Assembly (NCBI RefSeq): GCF_002531825.1
Contig: NZ_NWSX01000027.1
Coordinates: 1 to 64,000, forward strand
Source: Rhizobium sp. J15
Lineage (GTDB): Bacteria > Pseudomonadota > Alphaproteobacteria > Rhizobiales > Rhizobiaceae
Direction of reading: 5' to 3'
DNA length: 64,000 nt
Position numbers and translations under genes: made by a program. How positions within the stretch are numbered: position 1 is the first letter of the stretch; each line of letters begins with the position of its first letter. The notes beneath the pieces are model-generated. The model had not been told where the DNA came from, did not search any database, and was given only the letters and a program-made list of their open reading frames with translations. Positions 25,645 to 34,048 of the stretch are shown here, piece after piece.

Positions 25645-26667
25645 TCACTGGCTCTTGGCTGCTTCTTCTTCGGCCTTGACGAGCTTATCCACCCACTCGG
25701 CGCCGACAGCCTGTTCGAGATGCGCGCGCACCGCGGGCTGGGCGAGCTTGCGGAACGCATCGATTTCGGCAGCCGTCGGGACATAGACTTCCAAGCCGAC
25801 GCCGGAGAGGGTCTTTTCGGCCGCGAGATCCTGGGCGCGGGTCATGTCGCGATGGATGGTGCGGGCCTCGACCACACAGCTGTCGACCGCCTTCTTCTCG
25901 ACATCGGTCAGGCCCTGATAGAAGACGTCGCTGATCAGATAGGCGTGCAGGCTGTAGACGTGCCCGTCGAGCGTTGCGTATTTCTGGCTCTGGTAGAGGC
26001 TCGCCGCCATGATGTTGGTGGTGCCGTTCTCCTGGCCGTCCACCGCGCCCTGCGACAGCGCTGCTGGCAGTTCACCCCAGTCGATCGCCGAGGGGCTGGC
26101 GCCGAGGCTCTCGATGAGCTTGATGAAGACCGGCGCCGGCTGGACGCGCATCTTCAGGCCCTTGAGATCGTCGGGCGACTTGATCGGGTGCTTGGAATTG
26201 GTGAAGTGGCGGATGCCGTTATCGGCATAGGCGAGCAGCCGGATACCGGTCGCCTTCAGCATGCCATCGGCGAATTCCTGGCCGAACGGGCCGTCGAGCA
26301 CCTTGTAGGCGGTCTCGTGATCCGGGAAGAGATAGGGAAGGGCGAAGATGTCGAAAGTCGGATAGACGCTCGATATGCCGCCGTCGTGGACGACCGCCAT
26401 CTCGATCGAGCCGAGCTTGAGCCCTTCGAGCGCCGCTGTGGCGTTTCCGAGCTGGCCGGCCGGGAAGATCTGCACGTCGATCGAACCGGACGTCGCCTTT
26501 TCCACGCAGGCTTCGAAGGCGAGCGCCGCCTTGTGCTTGGGCTGGTCCTCGCGGCCCGGCTGGAAGTGCTCGTATTTCAGCACTTTGGGCGCGGCCATCG
26601 CCGTCGTCGCACTCAGCGCGACGGCTGCCGCCGCAAGCCATGAAGTCAGATTTCGAACCATTTTCAT
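25645..26667 (-). CDS. TRAP transporter substrate-binding protein (DctP)
   Basis: A 340-residue periplasmic protein with a Sec signal (cleavage near AMA-AP, residue 26) and the DctP fold. The carboxylate-binding arginine region lies in KMRVQPAPVF (about residues 160-169). TRAP systems import organic acids, mostly sugar acids and dicarboxylates, driven by the sodium or proton gradient. GAGGAGGA precedes the ATG. The ligand is unknown. Confidence 0.93.
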   Translation of the reverse strand: MKMVRNLTSWLAAAAVALSATTAMAAPKVLKYEHFQPGREDQPKHKAALAFEACVEKATSGSIDVQIFPAGQLGNATAALEGLKLGSIEMAVVHDGGISSVYPTFDIFALPYLFPDHETAYKVLDGPFGQEFADGMLKATGIRLLAYADNGIRHFTNSKHPIKSPDDLKGLKMRVQPAPVFIKLIESLGASPSAIDWGELPAALSQGAVDGQENGTTNIMAASLYQSQKYATLDGHVYSLHAYLISDVFYQGLTDVEKKAVDSCVVEARTIHRDMTRAQDLAAEKTLSGVGLEVYVPTAAEIDAFRKLAQPAVRAHLEQAVGAEWVDKLVKAEEEAAKSQ

Positions 26668-26691
26668 TCCTCCTCAATGATGGCGATGGTT

Positions 26692-27981
26692 TTAACGCAG
26701 GTAGCCGAAGGCATTCGGCAGCCACGTGCTGAAGCCCGGCACGAAGGTGAGCAGGGCGAGCACGACGATCTCCGCCCCAAGCAGGGGCCAGAGTTCACGG
26801 ACCAGGGCGTTCATCGGCACCTTGGTGACGAGCGACGTCACGAAGAGGAGACCTCCGACGGGCGGCGTGATCATGCCGAGCGTGAGGTTGAGGATGACGA
26901 CCATGGCGAATTGCAGGGAGTTGATATCCATCGCATCGGCGACCGGCGCCAGGATCGGCACCAAGATCATCACGCCGGGCAGGGGCTCCATGAAGATGCC
27001 GAACAGCAGCAGGAAAATATTGACGGCGATCAGGAAGCCGATCGGGCCGAGGCCCAGCGAAACGATGAACTCGGAAATCGCCTGCGGGATCTGCAGCACG
27101 GTCAGCGCCCAGGCGAAGGCATCGGAGGTCGAGATGATCAGCATCACTGAAGCCGTCATGATCGCGGTGCGGACCAGGATCGCCGGGATCTTGTCGAGCG
27201 TCAGCGTGCGATAGACGAACCGGCCGGCGATCCAGGCATAGAAGACCGCGACTGCGGACGCTTCCGTCGGCGTAAAGGCGCCGGAATGGATGCCGCCGAG
27301 AATGATAAGCGGCAGGAGCAGGGCCGGAAGCGCGCGCCAGGTGATGACGGCGAATTCCGCCCAGGATGGGCGCGCCTCGAAGCTGCGATAGTCGCGCCGG
27401 ACCGAAATCCAGTAGTTTACCGCCAGAAGCGCGGAGCTGATCATGATACCGGGAACGATGCCGGCGAGAAACAGCCCGGTGACGCTGACGCTGTTGTCGG
27501 TCAGGGCATAGATGACCATGATGATCGAGGGCGGAATGATCGGGCCGACGATCGCGGCCGATGCCGTCATGGCCGCGGCGTAACCGGGGCTATAGCCGGT
27601 TTCGCGCATCATCTTGGCGATGATCGAGCCGGGACCCGCCGCATCCGCCAGCGCCGAACCGCTGATGCCCGAGAAAAAGGTCATTGTCAGAATATTGGCA
27701 TGTCCGAGACCGCCGCGCATGTGCCCGACGCAGGCCGATGCGAAGCGCAGCAGCACATCGGTCAGCCTGCCGCCGCTCATCAGTTCCGCCGAGAGCAGGA
27801 AGAACGGAATGGCCAGAAGCGGGAAACTGTCGAGCCCGGCGAAGAAGCGCTGGGGAATGACCATGGCCGGGAAGCGGCCGTCATAGAGAACGGCGGCGAG
27901 CGTGGACAGGCCGAGCGTGATGGCGATCGGCACGCCGATGACGAGCGTCACCAGAAAGGAGATGATCAGGACGGCACTCAT
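26692..27981 (-). CDS. TRAP transporter large permease (DctM)
   Basis: A 429-residue protein with about 12 transmembrane helices, including the family stretch LLAIPFFLLSAELMSGG and the SGSALADAAGPG loop (about residues 118-129). The start at 27981 overlaps the stop of the small permease by 4 bp (ATGA), and the resulting length is typical of DctM. It is the ion-coupled transport subunit. Confidence 0.93.
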   Translation of the reverse strand: MSAVLIISFLVTLVIGVPIAITLGLSTLAAVLYDGRFPAMVIPQRFFAGLDSFPLLAIPFFLLSAELMSGGRLTDVLLRFASACVGHMRGGLGHANILTMTFFSGISGSALADAAGPGSIIAKMMRETGYSPGYAAAMTASAAIVGPIIPPSIIMVIYALTDNSVSVTGLFLAGIVPGIMISSALLAVNYWISVRRDYRSFEARPSWAEFAVITWRALPALLLPLIILGGIHSGAFTPTEASAVAVFYAWIAGRFVYRTLTLDKIPAILVRTAIMTASVMLIISTSDAFAWALTVLQIPQAISEFIVSLGLGPIGFLIAVNIFLLLFGIFMEPLPGVMILVPILAPVADAMDINSLQFAMVVILNLTLGMITPPVGGLLFVTSLVTKVPMNALVRELWPLLGAEIVVLALLTFVPGFSTWLPNAFGYLR

Positions 27982-28490
27982 ATGACGCTGAACTCTGCGG
28001 CCTTGGCCTGATCTTCGGCGGTCGTCCGGTGCGCGACCATCTGGCGTGCGATCATCAGCGTATGGACGAGCATCAGCACCGAGCCGATCGGAATGGCGAG
28101 ATAGACGGCGCCGAGCGAAAGCCTGAGAACCGCGCTTTCCTGCCGCCATGCAAACAGCGAATACTGGAAGCCGAACCAGGCGACGGCGGCGAAGAAGGCG
28201 AGGATGGACGCCAGCACGAAGACGCGCAGCGCATGGCCCCAGCGCGCCGGCAGCGCATTCTGAAAATTGTCGATGGCGATATGGGCGCCTTCGCGCATGG
28301 CGAGGCCGACGGCGAGCCAGGCGACCCAGATCATCATGTAGCGGGTGATTTCCTCGACCCAAGGCAGCGACATGCCGGCCAGATAGCGCAGCACCACATT
28401 GGCAAAGACCAGCACCGCCATGACCAAGAGAAGTCCGCCGACGGCAAACTGGTTGGCCCGGATGAAGGCCTGTTCGAATTTCAAGAGCAT
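27978..28490 (-). CDS. TRAP transporter small permease (DctQ)
   Basis: A 170-residue protein with four helices. The characteristic WVEEITRYMMIWVAWL segment sits at about residues 40-55. It pairs with DctM, whose start overlaps its stop by 4 bp. It follows the secreted beta-propeller gene after a 13-bp stem-loop. Confidence 0.92.
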   Translation of the reverse strand: MLLKFEQAFIRANQFAVGGLLLVMAVLVFANVVLRYLAGMSLPWVEEITRYMMIWVAWLAVGLAMREGAHIAIDNFQNALPARWGHALRVFVLASILAFFAAVAWFGFQYSLFAWRQESAVLRLSLGAVYLAIPIGSVLMLVHTLMIARQMVAHRTTAEDQAKAAEFSVI

Positions 28491-28502
28491 GAGATATCTC
28501 CG

Positions 28503-28532
28503 GCGGAGTGCCGCAGGCGTGCGGCACTCCGC
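28503..28532 (-). promoter_or_regulatory. Very stable intercistronic stem-loop
   Basis: GCGGAGTGCCGCA and TGCGGCACTCCGC form a perfect 13-bp stem with a 4-nt loop between the secreted beta-propeller gene and dctQ. No U-tract follows on the minus strand, so it is more likely an RNA stabiliser or partial attenuator than a full terminator. Confidence 0.75.
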
Positions 28533-28540
28533 GCGCTGCG

Positions 28541-29740
28541 TCAGTTGAGATAGGGTTCGGCCTTCACCGACAGGCGCCAGATGGTGAAGTTCGGAACGGC
28601 GGGGTCCTTGAAGTTCATGTCGCCGTCCACCCAGAGATTCAGGTGGTTGGAGATGGCATGAAGCGTGCCGTCCGGAGCCCAGGCGAGCGTATCCGGCCAG
28701 GCCATTTCGGGATGGTAGGCGATCTCAGTCAGCCGCCGGGACGCCGGATCCCACTTGAGCACGCCGTTGAGCTGCAGCGCGGTGAGATAGACGTTGCCGT
28801 CCTTGTCCGCGGTGAGACCATCGGTGTTGGAGGGCAGGACCGCTTCGACACGGATGGCGGCTTCGAGCTCGGCTTCCGAGACTTTCGGATCGCGCAGCAA
28901 TGCGGTGGGCAGGGAGTAGAGCGTATTGCCGGTCAGGTTGGTCCAGTAGAGCGACTTCTTGTCGCCGGAGAGCGCGATACCGTCTGCGCCGGTGCGCATG
29001 CGGCCGTTCTTCAGCACCTGGCGGCCATCGATGGCGAAGCTGAAATTGGGCTCGTCATTGGTGAATTTGGTGGCGTGCAATACGCGGCGGGCCGCGTTGG
29101 CCTTGCGGTCGTAGACGATGAGGCCGCCGCAGAGCGGATCGGAGAAGATGCCGCTATCCGTGATATAGGCGAAGCCCGCCTCGTTATCGACGACGACGTC
29201 GTTCAGGAAGGAGCACTTCTTGTCCGAGACCTCGGGGCCGAATTCGAGCCGCTGGATTTCCTTGTTGGCCTTGATGTCCCAGAGGACGAGCTTTTCGTCC
29301 TTCGCACCCGAAGGCTTGCCGGCGACGTGACCCTGGTCGAGAAGCCACATGACGTCGTTCTCGTCGACCTCGAAACCGAGCACGGCCTTCAGGCCGTCGG
29401 GATTGGCGACGGCATTGAGCTCCTCCGACGGAAAGGCCTCAAGTTCATAGGTTTCGCCTGTCTTGACGAGTTTCGACACGGTGGCCGGCGTATCGGCGCC
29501 GCCCCAGCGCGCCGTCGTCACATACATATTGCCGGCGGAATCGAATTTCAGGCCCTGCACCAGGGTCTTGCCGAAGAGCGGGCTTGCCTTCCACTTAGCG
29601 GCGGCTTCCTCGTTCTTGATCTTGTAAGGCAGGCTTGCCCAACGCGCGACGGGCTCCACGCCCTTGTCGTCGGCGCGCGCGCCACCCGCAATCATCATGC
29701 CGGCCAGCACGGCGGCAATCGTCAATCCAATATGTCTCAT
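28541..29740 (-). CDS. Secreted major-royal-jelly/yellow-family beta-propeller protein
   Basis: A 399-residue protein with a Sec signal (MRHIGLTIAAVLAGMMIAGG, cleavage near ARA) and a propeller body of repeated GNMYV, DVMWLLD, FAYITDSG, KSLYWTNL and GNVYLTAL strands. This is the MRJP/yellow family, related to SMP-30 gluconolactonases. A periplasmic lactonase that opens a sugar lactone before TRAP uptake is the simplest role. It is the first gene of the nine-gene operon and lies opposite the GntR gene, with the inverted-repeat site between them. Confidence 0.82.
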   Translation of the reverse strand: MRHIGLTIAAVLAGMMIAGGARADDKGVEPVARWASLPYKIKNEEAAAKWKASPLFGKTLVQGLKFDSAGNMYVTTARWGGADTPATVSKLVKTGETYELEAFPSEELNAVANPDGLKAVLGFEVDENDVMWLLDQGHVAGKPSGAKDEKLVLWDIKANKEIQRLEFGPEVSDKKCSFLNDVVVDNEAGFAYITDSGIFSDPLCGGLIVYDRKANAARRVLHATKFTNDEPNFSFAIDGRQVLKNGRMRTGADGIALSGDKKSLYWTNLTGNTLYSLPTALLRDPKVSEAELEAAIRVEAVLPSNTDGLTADKDGNVYLTALQLNGVLKWDPASRRLTEIAYHPEMAWPDTLAWAPDGTLHAISNHLNLWVDGDMNFKDPAVPNFTIWRLSVKAEPYLN

Positions 29741-29781
29741 ATCAGGTCGTCCTCCCAAACGGCGCTTAACTTCCTCCGCCA

Positions 29782-29823
29782 AACTGCTACCTTAGGCACC
29801 AGTTGAAAACTAAGGTAGCAGTT
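29782..29823. promoter_or_regulatory. Perfect inverted repeat, candidate GntR operator
   Basis: AACTGCTACCTTAG (29782-29795) and CTAAGGTAGCAGTT (29810-29823) are exact inverse complements separated by 14 nt. They lie midway between the divergent starts at 29740 and 29854. The arrangement suits two repressor half-sites; a T-run after the right arm means an attenuator reading toward the GntR gene is also possible. Confidence 0.65.
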
Positions 29824-29853
29824 TTTTCTGGTCTGTAAAGGGTGGAGTTTGCT

Positions 29854-30621
29854 ATGTCTGAACCGGGAATCGGCGGGAGGCGAAGAATGGCTGGCGGTGG
29901 CGAGGACAGGAAAACCGGGAAACTTTCGCGGCCGGCGCTGCTGGTCGACGAGGTGATGCGGGCCATTCGCGAGATGATCGTGGAGGGCAGGGTGCTGCCC
30001 GGCGAGCGCCTGTCCGAGAATGCGCTTGCGGCCGAACTCGGCGTATCGACAACGCCGGTGCGCGAGGCGATCGCGCTGCTGCGGCGCCAGGGACTGGTGA
30101 CCGTGCAGCCGCAGTCGGGCACCTATGTCTTCGAGCTGCAGGCGGGCGAGCTGAACCAGCTCTGCGAATTGCGGTTCGCGCTGGAGCCCGCCGCCGTCCA
30201 ACTGGCGCTCGAAAACCCCGACACGCCGCTCGCCGACGAGCTTGCCGTTATCGTCGAAGATATGAAGAAAGCCCAGGCGGAGGGCCGGGTACGCGATTAT
30301 CTGGCGCTCGACACCGCTTTCCACGACGCGATCATCGCCGCTTCAGGAAATCCCTATTTCACCAGCGCCTATGCCTTGATCGGCGCCAAGATGGCGGCGC
30401 TGCGCAACCGGCTGGGCAGCGATCCGCACCACATGGAAAAATCCATGCGCGAGCATGTCGAGATTACCGAGGCGATCAGGGCGCGCAACCTGGAGCTCGC
30501 GGCGCGCATCCTCGTGCGCCACATCGCACGGAAGGAAGGCTCCTATTGGGAGCATCTCGACCCGGAAAATTCCGCGCGCATGGAACGCACCGCCTTGTCG
30601 ACGACGCTCCATTCCAAGTGA
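29854..30621 (+). CDS. GntR-family (FadR type) regulator of the TRAP operon
   Basis: A 255-residue regulator with a winged helix (recognition segment STTPVREAIALLRRQGLV) and an FCD effector domain with the metal-binding pattern D-TAFHDAI and later H residues in MREHVEITEAI and HIARKEG. The start at 29854 follows GGTGGAG; a GTG 12 nt upstream is less likely. It is divergent from the TRAP operon and presumably represses it until a pathway sugar acid binds. Confidence 0.9.
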   Translation: MSEPGIGGRRRMAGGGEDRKTGKLSRPALLVDEVMRAIREMIVEGRVLPGERLSENALAAELGVSTTPVREAIALLRRQGLVTVQPQSGTYVFELQAGELNQLCELRFALEPAAVQLALENPDTPLADELAVIVEDMKKAQAEGRVRDYLALDTAFHDAIIAASGNPYFTSAYALIGAKMAALRNRLGSDPHHMEKSMREHVEITEAIRARNLELAARILVRHIARKEGSYWEHLDPENSARMERTALSTTLHSK

Positions 30622-30640
30622 CGGCTGGGGCAACAGCCGT
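30621..30640. terminator. Stem-loop after the GntR gene
   Basis: ACGGCTG and CAGCCGT form a 7-bp stem with a 6-nt loop beginning at the last base of the GntR stop codon, between convergent genes. No U-tract. Confidence 0.4.
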
Positions 30641-30671
30641 GGGGCTCGGTCTGCGTCGCTGCCATTGAAAA

Positions 30672-30947
30672 TCAGGGTTGCTCCCTAAGTGTCCTGATGA
30701 AATCCGCTAGCGGATGAATCGACGGGGTTGTCGGCAACAGCGGCTCGAGAGCCGCCGCGATCGCCCGGCAATCATCCGCCGAAAGGGAGCGGAGATTCGA
30801 CGACACCTTGTTGTAAGCAGGCGTCCCGCGCGAAGCGAGGGAACGATTTATGACGAACTGCTCCACTTCGCCATCGGACCGTTGTACAAACAACGCGAGT
30901 GATCCGCCGTCGGAGGCAAAGGCGCTGTCGGAAACGGATTTGAACAT
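30672..30947 (-). CDS. Small hypothetical protein
   Basis: A 91-residue soluble protein (MFKSVSDSAFASDGG start) with a strong ribosome site, GGAGGG, 5 nt before the ATG. It has an N-terminal beta segment (SLALFVQRSDGEVEQFVI) and a helical C-terminal half. No family recognised. It stands alone between the GntR gene and the manganese uptake operon. Confidence 0.55.
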   Translation of the reverse strand: MFKSVSDSAFASDGGSLALFVQRSDGEVEQFVINRSLASRGTPAYNKVSSNLRSLSADDCRAIAAALEPLLPTTPSIHPLADFIRTLREQP

Positions 30948-31185
30948 TTACCCTCCATCCAGGGATCGCCTCGGCGAGCTATGCTCAAGGCCTTCGGCTG
31001 ATCAGTTTACGGTAATCGACATGTCCTGACCATGAGGATCGAGCCGATATGGAAACCGACTGGAGCATCGGGTTCGTCGTGGCTGGCATCGTTGCCGGTC
31101 AACTTCCAGGGTACACGGCAAGGGCCTCGGGTCTTTCACTGCCTCGGCAGGGCTGCAATCATTTTGCGTCCGGCCGCCAATTCTT

Positions 31186-31210
31186 TATTGCAATTCATTC
31201 GCAATTGCAG
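31186..31210 (+). promoter_or_regulatory. Mur-type manganese-responsive operator, site 1
   Basis: The element ATTGCAATTCATTCGCAAT (31187-31205) recurs with about four changes at site 2, 85 bp downstream. Two such AT-rich, TGCAATT-containing sites precede sitABCD in R. leguminosarum, where the Fur-family regulator Mur binds them when manganese is plentiful. Function is inferred from position and similarity. Confidence 0.6.
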
Positions 31211-31270
31211 AATATGAAGGGACCGGGGTCGTCTCTTTGCGAACTGTCATGAGGGCAGGCCCCGATTGTG

Positions 31271-31295
31271 AATTGCAATTCACTCTCAATAGCAA
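31271..31295 (+). promoter_or_regulatory. Mur-type manganese-responsive operator, site 2
   Basis: AATTGCAATTCACTCTCAAT (31271-31290) is the second copy of the element, ending 13 bp before the sitA start codon and therefore overlapping the leader or promoter. The 360-bp gap 30948-31307 holds only these two sites and no convincing gene. Confidence 0.6.
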
Positions 31296-31307
31296 CCGGA
31301 GACATCC

Positions 31308-32222
31308 ATGCTCGATAAGGTAAGACGGTCGGTTCTGATCGGGATGATGGGAGCGGCATTTGCGGTCGTGCTGACGGTTCTGCCGGCATCGGCGCAGGAA
31401 AAATTCAAGGCGGTGACGACGTTCACCGTCATCGCCGACATCGCCAAGAACGTCGCGGGCGACGCGGCGATCGTTGAATCCATCACCAAACCGGGCGCGG
31501 AAATCCACAACTATCAGCCGACCCCGGGCGATATCCAGCGGGCCCAGGGCGCCCAGCTCGTCCTCTGGAACGGGCTCAATCTCGAACGCTGGTTCGAGAA
31601 ATTCTTCCACAATCTGAAAGACGTGCCTGAAGTCACCGTCTCCACCGGCGTCGAGCCGATGGGCATTTCCGAAGGCCCCTATGAGGGCAAGCCGAACCCG
31701 CATGCCTGGATGTCGCCGACGGCGGCGCTGATCTATGTCGACAATATCCGCGATGCCTTCGTGAAGTACGATCCCGCCAATGCCGAGACCTACAAGGCCA
31801 ATGCCGAGGCCTACAAGGAGAAGATCAAGGCGACGATCGAACCCATCAAGACACAGCTTGCCGCCGTGCCCGAGGCCAAGCGCTGGCTGGTTTCGAGCGA
31901 AGGCGCCTTCTCCTATCTCGCCCGCGATTTCGGCCTGAAGGAACTCTATCTGTGGCCGATCAACGCCGATCAGCAGGGCACGCCGCAGCAGGTGCGCAAG
32001 GTGATCGACGCCGTCCGCAAGAACGGCATCACCGTCGTCTTTTCCGAAAGCACCATCTCGTCCAAGCCCGCCGAACAGGTGGCGCGGGAGACGGGCGCCA
32101 AATATGGCGGCGTTCTCTATGTCGACTCGCTGAGCGAGGCCGATGGCCCGGTTCCGACCTATCTCGATCTCCTCAAGGTCACGTCGGAAACCATCGCCAA
32201 GGGCCTGGCGTCCTCGTCCTGA
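31308..32222 (+). CDS. sitA: Manganese/zinc ABC transporter substrate-binding protein SitA
   Basis: A 304-residue cluster A-I metal-binding protein with a Sec signal (cleavage near ASA-QE, about residue 27). Metal ligands are visible in the family positions: His in GAEIHNYQP, His in NPHAWMSP, Glu in VSSEGAFSY and Asp in LYVDSLSE. It captures Mn(II) in the periplasm for SitBCD. The paired Mur-type sites upstream support a manganese rather than zinc role. Confidence 0.92.
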   Translation: MLDKVRRSVLIGMMGAAFAVVLTVLPASAQEKFKAVTTFTVIADIAKNVAGDAAIVESITKPGAEIHNYQPTPGDIQRAQGAQLVLWNGLNLERWFEKFFHNLKDVPEVTVSTGVEPMGISEGPYEGKPNPHAWMSPTAALIYVDNIRDAFVKYDPANAETYKANAEAYKEKIKATIEPIKTQLAAVPEAKRWLVSSEGAFSYLARDFGLKELYLWPINADQQGTPQQVRKVIDAVRKNGITVVFSESTISSKPAEQVARETGAKYGGVLYVDSLSEADGPVPTYLDLLKVTSETIAKGLASSS

Positions 32223-32232
32223 TCGGCCGATA

Positions 32233-32256
32233 GGGGCCTCGCCTGCGGGCGGGGCC
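32233..32256 (+). promoter_or_regulatory. Stem-loop between sitA and sitB
   Basis: GGCC-T-CGCC pairs with GGCG-G-GGCC (one mismatch inside) around a short loop, 10-35 bp after the sitA stop. No U-tract. It resembles the intercistronic loops after other binding-protein genes here. Confidence 0.5.
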
Positions 32257-32285
32257 TGTTCATGTGTTTATGGGGGTATTGTTTG

Positions 32286-33191
32286 ATGAGTGTTCAACCC
32301 GGCCGGCAGAAGCAGGCCGCATCCGGTTTCGAGGGGACCGGGATCCTGGTGGACGGCGCGACCGTCACCTATCGCAATGGCCATACGGCGCTGCGGGAGG
32401 CGAGCTTCGCCATTCCCACCGGCACGATCACCGCGCTGGTCGGCGTCAACGGCTCGGGAAAATCGACCCTCTTCAAGTCGATCATGGGCTTCGTGCGCCT
32501 CGCCAGGGGCGATATCCGCGTGCTCGGCATGCCGGTCAAGGACGCGCTGCGAAAGAACCTCGTCGCCTATGTGCCTCAGGCCGAAGAGGTCGACTGGAAC
32601 TTCCCCGTTCTAGTCGAGGACGTGGTGATGATGGGCCGCTACGGCCACATGGGCATGATGCGCATTCCCAAGGCCGCCGATCATCAGGCGGTGGCGGCAG
32701 CACTTGCCCGCGTCAACATGAGCGAGTTCCGCAAGCGCCAGATCGGCGAACTTTCCGGCGGCCAGAAGAAGCGGGTCTTCCTCGCCCGCGCGCTGGCGCA
32801 GGACGGAAAGGTCATCCTGCTCGACGAGCCGTTTACCGGCGTCGACGTCAAGACCGAGGAGCAGATCATCAAGCTGCTTCGCGAGCTGCGCGACGAGGGC
32901 CGCGTCATGCTGGTTTCGACCCACAATCTCGGCTCCGTGCCGGAATTCTGCGACCGGACAATCCTGATCAAGGGCACGGTGCTCGCCTATGGGCCGACCT
33001 TCGAGACCTTCACCCAGGACAACCTGGAGAAGGCCTTCGGCGGCGTGCTGCGCCATTTCGTGCTGAACGACGCCCAGAGCGGCAGGCCGACATCGATCGG
33101 CCTGATCAGCGACGACGAACGCCCGCTCGTGCTTCGCGGCGGCAAGGCGACCGCGGGCGCGTCCGACGGGGAAGGCGGAGGCTGGGAATGA
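32286..33191 (+). CDS. sitB: Manganese ABC transporter ATP-binding protein SitB
   Basis: A 301-residue ATPase with Walker [10 protein letters not shown], the signature LSGGQKKR, Walker [11 protein letters not shown] and the H-loop STHNLGSV. A 40-residue C-terminal extension follows the nucleotide-binding domain. The ATG at 32286 has GGGGG upstream. The stop overlaps the sitC start (ATGA). Confidence 0.93.
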   Translation: MSVQPGRQKQAASGFEGTGILVDGATVTYRNGHTALREASFAIPTGTITALVGVNGSGKSTLFKSIMGFVRLARGDIRVLGMPVKDALRKNLVAYVPQAEEVDWNFPVLVEDVVMMGRYGHMGMMRIPKAADHQAVAAALARVNMSEFRKRQIGELSGGQKKRVFLARALAQDGKVILLDEPFTGVDVKTEEQIIKLLRELRDEGRVMLVSTHNLGSVPEFCDRTILIKGTVLAYGPTFETFTQDNLEKAFGGVLRHFVLNDAQSGRPTSIGLISDDERPLVLRGGKATAGASDGEGGGWE

Positions 33192-34048
33192 CGGACATTC
33201 TCCTTGAGCCCTTCACCTATAATTACATGCTGACCGCCATGTGGGTCTCGGCCCTTGTCGGCGGCGTCTGCGCCTTCCTCTCCTGTTACTTGATGCTGAA
33301 GGGCTGGTCGCTGATCGGCGACGCGCTCTCGCATGCAATCGTCCCCGGAGTGGCCGGCGCCTATATGCTCGGCCTTCCCTTCTCGATCGGCGCTTTCTTT
33401 TCCGGCGGGCTTGCCGCCGCCGCCATGCTTTTCCTCAATCAGCGCACCAGGCTGAAGGAAGACGCCATCATCGGCCTGATCTTCTCCTCCTTCTTCGGGC
33501 TCGGCCTGTTCATGGTGTCGCTCCAGCCGACGGCGGTGAACATCCAGACGATCGTGCTCGGCAATATCCTTGCCATCACGCCAGAGGATACGCTGCAGCT
33601 CGCCATCATCGGCTTCGTGTCGCTCGCCATCCTGCTCGTCAAATGGAAGGACCTGATGGTCACCTTCTTCGACGAGAACCATGCCCGTTCGATCGGCCTC
33701 AACCCGACCATGCTCAAGATCCTGTTCTTCACGCTGCTTTCCGCCTCCACCGTCGCGGCCCTGCAGACCGTCGGCGCATTTCTGGTCATCTGCATGGTGG
33801 TGACGCCGGGCGCAACCGCCTATCTGCTGACCGATCGTTTCCCGCGGCTTCTGCTCATCGCCGTGGTCATCGGCTCGGTCACCAGCTTCGTCGGCGCCTA
33901 TGCAAGCTACTTCCTCGACGGAGCGACCGGCGGCATCATCGTCGTGCTGCAGACGGCGATCTTCCTGACCGCATTCTTCCTCGCACCCAAGCACGGCCTG
34001 CTGGCGGCGCGCCGAAGGGCCGCCGAGGCGCTGGAGGCGGCGCGATGA
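33188..34048 (+). CDS. sitC: Manganese ABC transporter permease SitC
   Basis: A 286-residue ABC-3 family permease with about eight helices, opening with the [19 protein letters not shown] block (about residues 36-54) that is typical of Mn/Zn permeases. It overlaps sitB and sitD by 4 bp each, so the four genes are translated as a unit. Confidence 0.93.
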   Translation: MTDILLEPFTYNYMLTAMWVSALVGGVCAFLSCYLMLKGWSLIGDALSHAIVPGVAGAYMLGLPFSIGAFFSGGLAAAAMLFLNQRTRLKEDAIIGLIFSSFFGLGLFMVSLQPTAVNIQTIVLGNILAITPEDTLQLAIIGFVSLAILLVKWKDLMVTFFDENHARSIGLNPTMLKILFFTLLSASTVAALQTVGAFLVICMVVTPGATAYLLTDRFPRLLLIAVVIGSVTSFVGAYASYFLDGATGGIIVVLQTAIFLTAFFLAPKHGLLAARRRAAEALEAAR

